Positions 29,401 through 41,400 of a stretch of 64,000 nucleotides of DNA are shown in pieces. The notes under the pieces are model-generated. The model was given only the letters and a program-made list of their open reading frames with translations, did not search any database and was not told the DNA's origin. Made by a program: the position numbers and the translations under genes. The stretch is from Certhia americana (Eukaryota; Chordata; Aves; Passeriformes; Certhiidae): contig CM031879.1 in the NCBI GenBank assembly GCA_018697195.1, positions 20,377,998-20,441,997 on the forward strand. The letters run 5' to 3'. Each line of letters opens with the position of its first letter. Position 1 is the stretch's first letter.

Positions 29401-32400
29401 GATGTCAAAGTTTGCCATTGATCTTGCCAGAGCCAAGAGTTCATTCAACTGCATATGGCAATGTAGATTTATGACTCAGAGCATCCATAAATTAAAACAT
29501 GTAGAACTGCATTGATAGTGAAACCTCCTGAACATGTTAGCTAACTCAGCATTCATAGCAGATTTTAATACAGTTTGTACATGTATGAACATTGTAACAT
29601 TTGTTTTCATTATGTTTAACTTCTTTTATGTTTCAGTTGTTCAGGGGTTTGTCTTTCCCCTCCATTACTTTCTCCCCTCACTTTTTATCTTCACAGAAAC
29701 CAGGAATGGATCTAGCAGACACCTACATTATGTTTGTTCGGCAAAACCAAGATATACTTCGAGAAAAGGTCAATGAGGAAATGTACATAGAGAAGTTATT
29801 TGATGTAAGTAACTAGCCTTGCAAAGTTTGCTGGTATCATTACTACATCAGAAGGGATAAGCTAGACTTCGATGGTGTTCTCAATGCTTTTTAGATACTC
29901 TTCTCTGTTGATAATTTTTTTTTTTCTCATTATTTAAAATATTCAGCTATCAAGTGTGGCCTTTATTTCAAAATTTTCTGCGTCAAATTTTTAAATGCTG
30001 GAAGACAGAGATAAAATTGGTAGAATATTATTATTTGAAGTAGTCATTTTTCCACTGTGAGTAGTACAATTATATTCCATCTTTTGATTTTTAATTTGTT
30101 AATGGAGAGAATTGGATTGGTGTGGTTTGTGGATTCCATTTCCCTATTTCCCAAATTTCCCTAAATTAAGAACTTTTACATACCACTACCTGCTTGTGTA
30201 CAGAAAGAGTACACAGATGCCAGGTACATCTGTGGGTTTGACTTGTACTTCTGTGAAATGACTTTTGGAATTTTGTTTTATGTATTTCCAGTTTAAGAAT
30301 TCTGATTTCTTAAAGCTGACATTTATGAACATTTATTGAATTTTCAAACTCATTTTCAAAGTTCTAATCTGACTTCTGCAAAGTCATCAACGTGCAGGCA
30401 ATAATTTTCCTCAGCTTTGATAATAACTTCCGCAGCTTTCTTCCATTCATTCCTTTGCCCTGATTCCTCATCTTTTTGTTAGAAATGATCACATTTCAGT
30501 TCATTCAAGTTCTGACTACTAATTTATGTCTAGTATGTCCTTTTCTTATTTGCCTGAAGGAGAAGCTGTAGGCAGCTGAAATAGTACCTTCTGTATAAAT
30601 TTAAAGCACTACACATGTAAAATATATGTAAAATAAAAGCTATTTAGCTATAAGCTTGGATCAGTTTACATGACAATTTTCTCAGTCACAATTATATAGG
30701 AATTTGAACAGGGGAAGAAGTCATCTCTAGCACTGTGAAATGCAATTTATTACAAAACTAATTCTGGAACGTAATATAGACTTTGAAATTTATTTATTTG
30801 TGTCATCTCCTAAGTATTTTAGAAAGCTTTGCTGGCAGTTTTATTTAATTATGCAAGTTACAGCAAATGTTTTCATAACAGCAATTCACAGCCTTTACTG
30901 TGACACTACAGTTGTGGCAGTCACAGAAGGTCCCATAACACAGACTCTCAGCCATGGTATGTCATGTCAGTGTTTGTTGTTTGTTAGACTGGGTGGTCAA
31001 AATAAGACTTAACTCTCAAATTTTTTATTTCCAGATACTCACAGACATCTTTACAAAAAAAAAAAAAAAAAAAAAAAGTATCATCTGTTTTAATAAGCTA
31101 AGTGCTAATATGTGTGAAAAGAATGATTTTATAAAAGCTTTGATGCCCTGCAGGGGTAGAAAAATTATCATCCATCCAGCTGGCACCTTCACAAAGTACT
31201 AAAACCGTATTAGCAACTTCTGCTTCAGTTTGCTTTTGCAATGAATCTGCAAGCATATGTTTCATTTTCAAGTTTCTATTTTTTTGTTTTTCTTTGGGGT
31301 TATTTTTGCTTATGTTGTCATTTCCTGAATGGTAATAAAATTATCTGCCTAAGGCCAAGTCTAACTCTCAGTGGAAGGACCATGTTGACTTTTTTGATGT
31401 AGTGGGATGGGACTGAGTTTCAGCCTGTGTCAATGTGGGGCACTGGCCTGGGCATGGGCCTGAGAACTGCCAAGGGAACCTCCACACCATTAAGTCACCA
31501 GTACAGTTCATGGCATGATTTTGGTTTAGCACTAACACAAGGACAAGGCTTCAGTAAGGCTGGATTAACATGGGTTAAGGACCTCTTCTGAATTTCATTT
31601 CAGCAATTAAGCTTTTCAGCACAAGGAAACATCTCCTATAGGGATACAAGTTCTGATACAGCACTTGCCTTTGAGTTTGCAAACCCATTTCTGTCCCCTT
31701 TCATTCAGTAGTATACATTGTATGCTGCTGTGACCAATGCTTGTACCTGTAAGAAAAGAAAATACATATATACATAATATGTATTTTTTGTACCAGGTAT
31801 CTATTTGTGTCTTTATTTTTCTTTCTATGTGGTGGTATCACATTTCTTTGTAACATAACATTGGGAGATAATAATTGATTGGACAGATGCAGCATTAAAA
31901 ATCATTAAAAAATACGGAAGCTCATAGCATGTGGAAATGTAAAACAAAGTCATCTCACTCTGTCAATTCACCTTTGCTGACATTAATTCAGATTTAGAAC
32001 ATTATGACTGAGCAAGCTTTTGCAAATGATTTTTGAAAGGTTTTTTAAACTATCAGTTTAGAAATACCTAGGTACTGTTTTTATAAAGTCATATCTATCA
32101 ATTTATATTTCAACAGAAAGAAGAAAATATATCCACATTTTTATGTAAATGTACTTGAAGCCATTGGACTGGCTAGAATAGTAGATCACAGTTGCTTTCC
32201 TCTTAAAACACATTGAATTAGTATGAGCTAAGTAATCATCAACCAATTGAAAAGAAAGTACACTTTCTTGCACTTCAGCCAAGGAAATACCTCATGCAGA
32301 ATAACAAAAACCTGACTGTTCTGTGTGCTAGAGGTCTTAGTTATAAATAGAGAGTAGGTCAGGCCTGAGACACGATTTTAACCCCACCAAAATGTATAAT

Positions 32401-35400
32401 TGCAAACTATTTATGTCCAGATATCACTGACTTTATCCTGGGCTGCTATATGCTAACAGCTATTACGGTGACCAAGTGAACAGCATGTCTACCACACAAA
32501 GTTATGTACATAACAAAGATCATTTAAATTTAAGAATAATATTGATATAAGTACAAGTGCCTGCCAGTGAGTCACAATATGTTAAGGCTAGGAGTTGTAA
32601 CATTTTTAATCTACCTGAGAAGTTTCAAACTGGAGAGAAGACAAAAAATGTTTGGTGTTTATGGCGGTGTTTGGTAAGCCTATAAAAGCAGTGCCCTGCT
32701 ATACAAAATACGAAAATAAGGAGAATGGGCTTGAGTTTAAAATAAGCTTAAGTTTGAGCTTGTGAGATGAACTCTTAAATATAAAAGTGACTTTGAAAAA
32801 AGACTTGTCTGGTAGCTCCTTCTGCATCATTTTTAAACCATTTAAATCTTGTGCTTCAGTACATCTGCTGATCATGAACCAAGGTGGATTTTTTTTTTTC
32901 CCCCTTAAAAAAAAACTCAGCTTCTGAATATGTTTCATTATTAGCTCCTCCAGAAGGACTACAGACAGCAGGCACAGTAATATGTCCAGGTGCTCCTGGT
33001 AGCATTGGCACTCTCCCAGGTGAGTGTGCTGCCTTCCTGTTCTCAAAACTAGTCAACAGGTTTGAAGCAACAAAGATTTTTCACTCGCTCAGTTTACCAA
33101 AGACATGGAAATTTTTTACTTCCTTTCCAGAATGGGACATGGTCTTCTTCCTAAAATCAGCTAAGAATTTTGCTTGTCAAATTCATTCTGTCACAGGGAT
33201 TCAGGACATTTATCTCCTACTCTCAAGCAGTAAGAGTTGAGGGCAGGAGGGGGATGCAGAGTAGTGTTTATTTGTTTTTAACGTCACATTTCTTAAAGAG
33301 CGCTTGAAACATTTGTAATCTATTGCATATGATTAAGCTCTGCAGTAGCTATAGGTTAATGTTTCAAAAACAGTATATTACTTTAGTTTTATTTTTTTTG
33401 TAAATAATTTTAAAAATACTTGTTTTCAGAAAAGACAGTAAGTCAAGTTGGTGAATGGAAAAATTAAATATTTAGAATATAATTACACAAGCCTGGAATA
33501 AATAGCGAATACTAGTAATTATTATTAATGCCTCTCTTATCTTATAAAGATTATCGGGTTCATGGATAATGTAAGAGCAGCCTATGAAAAAGCAGTGCTG
33601 TGTATCTGATCACAAAATTATCAGATTTTAAAAATACCCAACTATGAAATTCCCGTAGTATCTGGTTCTATCTTCTCAAAATCAATAGGTCTTTTATCAT
33701 TAACTATAATAAATGCAGTGCTGTGTCCAAAACATGCCAGGTTATTCCCATTGACTAGACTTAGATTCATGTTTCTACTAGAATTTTTAGGTTGGGTCTA
33801 ATAAATCTTGATCTCCTGGGCATTTTAATATACATCAGACTTGTAAATTAAATACTGTTTCCTTTAAACTAAATTGGATTTTGTTGACAAACCTCTTGGA
33901 AAAGCATTTTTTTTTAATTTTGCATACAGCTCTGTTAAAACATTGATGTAATACTTACTTTCTGTAGTAATGTCTAGTTCCTAAGGCCACCTGGGTAGAT
34001 TCTCACTTTCTTGTATCTGTGAATTGCACGTGAAATATGGATATTCAAAAAAAATCATTCCAGACATTTTTGCTTCAGATTCCTTCTTGGTGTATTTGTC
34101 ATTGAGAGCGTTAGCTAACAGGCTGCGTTTATGTCTGTTGTGGAAAACTTACGGTGTAAACATGTATGATTACAGTTTTAGTAAGACTGTATGTGCAATG
34201 AAATCTTTATGCAATAATTGATTGCTGCTCTGAGAAATAAAGAATGGTTTCACGCATTGAACACATCAGTGTTCAGCCATTGAAACAACTGAAAGGGTTT
34301 CCAATTTTTTTTAGGCTATAATTTCTGAGGAACCTCTTCCCAAGTGTACCAATAAACACGTAAAATAGAGTGCACACTCTGGAAAGATGAGCACTGGCAA
34401 AGTGGTGCCCACAGTTATCTTGTACAAGATGGCATCTGTGAGCAGATGTTGGCTTTGGCCCTGATTGCCCATCTCCTCTGGGTGCTAAAGTTTTGTGGTG
34501 TGATGCAGTATTCCTGCTGACTTTGCAGAGACTTCCCATGTGGGAGGACTTCCTGGAGGCTGTGCATGGTCACAATTCAACAAGCTGTGTAAGAGTTGCA
34601 TGTGGCAGGGAACTCATACCACTGTCTTTGGAGTGCAGACAGCCTGAACATCTTTATGAGCAGTTAAAAGCTTTAGCACTCCAGATTTACATAGCTTGTT
34701 TTGGCTTTTGTATTTCAAAGGTTCAAAGGATGTAATGTGATCTTCTTTTTCTGTTGAAAAACTGCTTGTATTTTGTCTGGAATGTTTATTAAAAGCTAAT
34801 GGTGTTCCCATATTCCAACGACTATTTTTATTTTCCACTAGTAGCAGGGATAGACAATTCAAGTTCAATGATGATTATTTGAGGTCTTAATTGTTCTTCA
34901 AAGGTTATTATGATATGTACTCTGCTCAATGGCTAAATGGAGATATGAAGTACTCGGATGACTAATTTCTGCCATTCATTCTGTTTGCCACATGCTTTAT
35001 TCAATTGACTAATTCCTGTAGACTTGCTGACCTATTACAAAAAAAAGTGTTTAAAAATCTGCAAATCATGGTGTTACACAGCTAAGAGGAACACTTAATT
35101 TAAATTGAGTTTTCAGTAGTACCAATTCCTTGTGCTGCTTATGTCTACCTCAAAAGCACTATTTTTGTAGATTTAATATTCAACAAAGCTTTTCTAGAAA
35201 ATTTCAATTGTGATATTTTTTCCTTATTCTCAAATTACTTCCTGTCACGCTAATTTTAATAAGTAATCTTCACTTTTGTTGTTATGTAATTATTTGCAAG
35301 TGTGTGATTTGACAAAAGGTCTACTTGGTTAAAGGCCACATTTGAATCAAAAGCTGTGTTTGTATTAACCTTTGAGAAACATGAGAGGACCATGCCTAAT

Positions 35401-38400
35401 TGCTTAAAAAAATACTCAACAAAATGGATTGTAGCTTGTTGATCTTCTTATTTCTTTGATAACTCAGAGTAATCTTCAAGAAATATGTGGACTGCTTTCT
35501 CAGATTCTTGAAATTTGATCACAGTGCAAAATTGTCCTTTGGCACAAACCCAGAAATACACATCTTTGCATGATGCACCTGGACATATGTGGCAGGTCTG
35601 GTAGAATCAGCTAATTAACAACACAGGCTTAAACAGGCACCTCATCTGGCAGTGTAGTTAGTTGCCTGATGGTGCTCAGCAGGATTTGGTAGTGCTTTTT
35701 ATTTTTCTATCCTAATGGTCTGCTGCCCACCTAATTTTGCCTTATTGTCAGCCACTACTTACCGCAGCTTGAGGCCCTCCCAGGAGGCTAAATTATTATC
35801 AAAGGATTAGGGAGATGTAGCCTTGCAGCTCTGACATTTCTGATTACTTGTCTATGCCAGAACAGTAATTAGCTGTGACTAATTAAGAAAAATGTTCCTG
35901 CCATAGAAAACCATTTAAAAGAACTGAGAAGTAGAAAAGCAATTGAAAAGCTGAGCAGTGCTCAGATTTGCCGATGCTCTTTAGATTTTCACCAGTCTTA
36001 ACTCATCTTTAATTACATCTCTTATTTTATAAGGGAAATAGAAAGCTCATGATATGAAAACCATTCTGTAGTTGTTTCATGATCTAAGAGAATTTTTTGG
36101 AATTTTGAAACACTTGTTTCTTTTTTCGTAAAAGAATTTTAAAGAAAACTGTAGCCAGTGTCACTGAAAAAGTGAGTTATATTGACATGCTCAAATACAG
36201 GAAACTTCTGCAAGGTGGAAGCAACATCTTGCAAACTTACCATTCAAAGTCTTTTTAAAGTTCACTAAATTATTCCTGATGTTTTCAAATAGACTTGCAT
36301 CATTTTCCAAGGCAGCAATTTCTATAAAAGAAAAATAGTTCATTTGAAATCTGAAAAATGTTACCTCTATCTGATTTTATATAGTGTAGAAGTTTTCTTT
36401 GATTTTTTTTTCTGGATTTTGCTGAGGAAAAGAGTGCCCACTCTTGGAGGCTGCTGATTATGCTGCTATGACTGCAACAAAGCTATTGAAATCAGTACAA
36501 CCACAACACACTTGAAGTAAAGCATGTGCTTCAGAGTTTGCTGCTTCAGGATCAGAATATTCAGCACTTTGTAATCTGTTTTATACTGTAGCTGTTAGTG
36601 TCTTCTCTAGAGAAACACAATGGCATAACACAATGACTGTATTTTATATGATTTTGATGTGATATACTTTCACATGTCTTCATTCTTTATGCCATTTTTA
36701 ATTCCTGAATTTGCATTTTGTGTACCATACAACCCAAAAAGATATAAAAATTATTTTATCAAGACATTAAATATCCCATAGTCCAGTCTGCATTTAATAT
36801 TCATGGAATGGATGTCTGACACCTTTTTTGCACCAATTCAATCTCAAAACTTATACTTTTCCAGCAGCGGAGTAAGAAACTATAAAATATATATTCTGAT
36901 ATCTTGCTAAAAGTGCTCTCTGGGTATAAAAGGGAAATAGAAGATTATTCTTATTTTAGGGCACTAAAACTCATAGCCTGGTACTCAGAATTCCTTATAC
37001 TGCCCTACACCTTAAGTTCCCTGACTTGTGTGAGAAACTTACTTTTTTGGAAAGAAAAAAAGGAACAATGCGTAAATTGTTCTGGGTGTTATGAGTCACA
37101 AGAGGAAAAATGGAGAGGAAAAAAAAATTCCAAACTTAATATTTTAAAGTTCATCTGATTTTTTTTAATTTTTTTTTCCCTGAGGGAATTTTTTCAATCA
37201 AATAGAACTACAAGGAGTTTTTCTTGTTTGCTTGAAGAGGGCCTATAATATTGGGAGTTTCCAGTACAGTTTCCTCATATGCATTTCCGGTATATACTGT
37301 TCATTCATTTATTAACTTATCCATCACTCACAATATCCATTCACTAAAAACAATAACAATTCTGTCCTATAAAAGAGAGCTCCTTCCAACATCTAGGCAC
37401 AATTTAGTCCTTTAACCTTTTTATCCTGCTAGGCATAAAGTAGCAGCATCTCATTCCAGGCACTGCACTTTTTCTTCTTATCTAGATGGCTTGAAATGTG
37501 TCTAGCAACTTAACAGAATCAATTGAGTGTGGACAACTATAAAAATATAAAATAGCACTGAAAGTTTAGATGAGTCTGTCAGTAAGTGTTAACTGTGGCT
37601 GCAGCTTTCATATTCTACACAGTGAAGAGAAATCAATAAGGATTGTACCATTTGTATTGTCTTACCTAATGTTTGTTCACCATGAAGTGCCAGGCACAAG
37701 CACCATCTAGGGAATATTGATTTCTTGATGTACTGTAATTCACGCACGTATAAACAGCAGGAGAACCTTGTGGCTCCTCAAACCTTACTTGCAGGTTTGA
37801 TGTTTATACTTGTACTTCCTTTGGGTCAAGCTTAGTTGAAAAAGGAAAATAAAACTCTGCATAAATGTTTACAAATAGACACAACAACATTATTATCACA
37901 TTACAAGAAAAACAGTGCCAGAAACCATAAGAATATTCTGATTTTACTATAATGAATCAGGCATAACAGAAAGAGGTTGCTATGTTGCAAATCAGAATAG
38001 ATAAGGATGCTGCAGACTGCTCTGACATAAATTTGTCACGGGAAAGAGCCGTTCTTCACCTGTTTAATCATGGGAAACCAAAGCTTTAGTGCTGCTGTAA
38101 ACGTGCAGAAGCGTTGAACTATATATAGATGATTTTCTTTAAATAATTTTCAGGTGTTTCAAGGTGTATTTTTTTAATTTACATTGCATTGACTTTCATT
38201 TGCCTTATACTGCACTTAAAGAGCAAGTAAAAAAAGTAAAAATAATGCAGAGAAAAATCAGCTCAAAAAAAAAACCCCAACACAACTGTAAAGTTTACAT
38301 AGCTGAAAGAGTGTTCACAAGACATAGCTGAAAGAGTGTTCACAAGCAATAGGGTCCAGGATGGAAAGGAGTGAACCAGGGACCTGCCCAGTCCAAGGAC

Positions 38401-41400
38401 ATTTCATCCAAAGAGAAAGGGGAGGAGAGAAGCAAGAGGGAGGTAGGAGACTGGACCTCTGCTCCACAATAGGGCAGCTCAGTGTAGTGCCCAGTTGATG
38501 TGGTGTGAGAGAGGAGTAGCTCCAGCAGTGTGCATCTCCCTGTCATCTTCACAGCCACATCTGGCTCCATCACATGGCACTGCAATAACTTAAAGTGTAA
38601 ATGGATGAATCAAGATTGATGAGGTGGAAAAAATGGGCTGCTTGTAAATATTCACTCAGAAGAACTCAGGATAGTTTAAATACTGTAATAAAAATATGTA
38701 CTTGACCTCACTCCACAGGGAGCAGGGAGTCTAAGTAGAAGATTCTAGGACAAAAAACTACTAAAGAGTGTAAAAGCTACAGCAGGGATTCTGACTCAGT
38801 TTCAGAACATCTCACTTTTGGTACTGAGATGAAGAATATTTTTACTTTAGAGGAGGAATGCAGCTAACAGGAGGTCTCCTGTGGTTCACTCACTCCAGGG
38901 AGTGAGAACGCCCCAGTGAGTTCTGGATGAGTGGGCTAAAGCAGAGATGGGTGTCTTGATTGCAGAGTGAACACAGACCTTTAACCTTACTGAGGTCCAC
39001 AAAGATGATACAAGGGCTGGAGCACTTCTCCAGGTTTTAAACTGAAAGAGCATAGGTTTAGATTACACGTTAGAAAGAAAGTACTTACTCAGAGGGTAGT
39101 GAGGCACTGGAACAAGTTGCCCAGAGAGGTTGGCGATGCCCTATTCCTGAAAGTGTTGAAGGTCAGGTTCCATGGGACCTTGAGCAGCTAGGTCTGGTGT
39201 GTGGCATCCCTTCCCATGGCAGGAGGATTGGAACTGAATGATCTTTAATGTCCCTCCTAACTCAAACCATTCTGATACTATAATGTTAGGCATTCACTTT
39301 GGAATGCTGCTTAGCATTTATACAGCTAAGTACACTTGTAGGGCTTGAAACTAGAGCCTGATAGCAAGAGGCAAGTGTTATAATGAATAACAACTTGGTC
39401 ATTCTGCATTATGTTAATTTGTTTATTTTGAGGATCCAAGCTGGCTTTCATTTCAGGGTCACTCAAGTGATGTTCCCTGTTCTGTGCCTTGGAGGATGTT
39501 TGTGGATATACCCAAATTGCAACACAACACAGTGTAGCAAGACTGACAGTGTTTGCTCCACAGAGTTTAGCACCAGAATAACCTATGGAAGTTTTGTTCA
39601 CAGATGCAGTGTGTATCCAGAGCAGAGCAGAGAAACTGTTTATACTGTTAGTCTCTCACAGTCATGAGCATCGTGTTAGTACCTACTGTTTAAAATCAGA
39701 ACAGTAACATTACATATGTCCAGATATGGAAGGAAGTTATGTGTATCTAATTTTACAAATTTCCAGTTTCCCAGCTTATCTGCCATATGTGAAGAAGCCA
39801 TAAAAAAAATGAAGGTCACAAACATTATGAAGTAGCATAAATATTGTAAATTGCTGTTTAACAACCAATATGAAAGACAGGGGGAGATGAGAACTGTGTA
39901 TTTTGCATTAAAAGTGTATATTTATTTGTAAATTGGCAGCAGTTCCATAGCAACCAGCCATTTTCTAATTAGAAGTCAAAAATATGAAAAATTACTTTCC
40001 TTCTAAAAGATAAGCTTTTCATACATTAGATGTTCTTTGGGTTTTCAGAATTATATCCCTTTTGATCAGGAATTTCAAAGATGCTTAATATGTTTTTAAA
40101 TGAGCCATGGTTTTTCTTTTCTTCTTGTTATTGATTTCTGAGAATTAATTTTGTTTCCTTGTATCACTAAAATAACCCATTCAACAGTTGTTCACTTTTT
40201 TTCACTTTTTGTCGTCATAAGTCTTTCTGAACAAGGTCTTTCCATCAAGGTTGGGTTCCTTTTTCTTTTGAACTCCTTTCCCTTTTCCCCTGATTGCTTT
40301 GGGAGTGGTAGTGGGAATCTTTCATTCAAATAGGCAGAAAAGAGACTGGCTAGAGACTAAAGTATTTGTTCTTAAGAAAAACAAAATGCTTTCTGAGCTT
40401 CCTGGGAGGTTGGAGTAATGGAACAAAAAAGAGGGAAAGGCCAAAAAAAGCCAAAGGAAGCATCCCACTGGAAGAAAAAAAACTTTCTTCCTTGGCCAAG
40501 TGTAAGAAGCAAGTTCTTAAATCTGCTATACTCAGATTAAAAAAAAAATACAGGGGATCGAAGGGTGGGGAGGGTAGGAAAAAATTAATGGGGGGAGTAC
40601 AGAAACACAGTTTGTAATTTCAGATTACTAAACTTACAAAATCTTGTATCAGAAGTATGAGTGTTGAAGCAGACAGTGGTGTCTGATTCCTTTCTCACCT
40701 CTCCTTTCCTGATACATATACCTGTAATTTAGGCTGTCAACATTTTTGCACATTCCTAAGACAAAGTTCAAAACGTGATTTAGAGTTTCAGGCCCAGAGA
40801 AGGAAGCAAAACATGGAAGCTGGATTAAAGCCTGAGATGTTTCCAGGAAGATGCCTGGATAAATGGTGCCAAGCATTAGGAGTGTAAGACACTGGTGAGG
40901 TGAAAGAGGAAGGTGCCAGAGGCTCTGTGCAAAGGAGGGGCTCATGAGGAGCATTACAGGAGCATTACAACAGAAATAAGTGACACAGCAATGGGAGGAC
41001 TTCTGGACAAGTCCTTAAATGAAAATGTAGGAAGGGACTGTTGCAAAATGGGGAATAGAGATAAAAGTTTTTGCATTTGACACAGTATTGATTTAGTCAT
41101 TGGCATTTTCCAGATCAAGGACTTTCAAATACCTGATTTTTGGGATTTGTTTTTTTCTTTGGTATAGGGAAAAAGCTTCATTTGTTTGTCCTTCCTGTTC
41201 ATCCTGTGGTTCCAACAAGGCCAGCTCCATGGATTTTCCACTCATGCTTAGTTTAATTTTAATTTCTTTCAGTTTATCTTAAATAGAAGTTCCTAGGGGG
41301 AAAAAAAAAAAAATATGCAAAAGGAATAAATGTGGTGGCACTTACTGGGGAGTGCTTTCAGAGTTACCAAGACTTCCCAGCTTTCAGAAGAGTGTATGAA

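Larger units (their letters stand above)
20184..29696 (+). other. CADPS2: CADPS2 intron, 9.5 kb
   Basis: Mostly AT-rich. It includes two candidate alternative terminal exons (20291 and 29197), a hairpin at 21754-21785, poly(A) at 22921-22938 and a T run near 26462-26477. The segment at about 21500-22160 is somewhat richer in G+C and may be an old repeat that I cannot name. Confidence 0.7.

Noticed and set aside
32884..33240. 118-codon + strand frame with a Pro/Gly-rich part and an internal AGGTGAGTG donor-like site
   Set aside because: No CADPS2 similarity or supportable acceptor phase. Likely chance.
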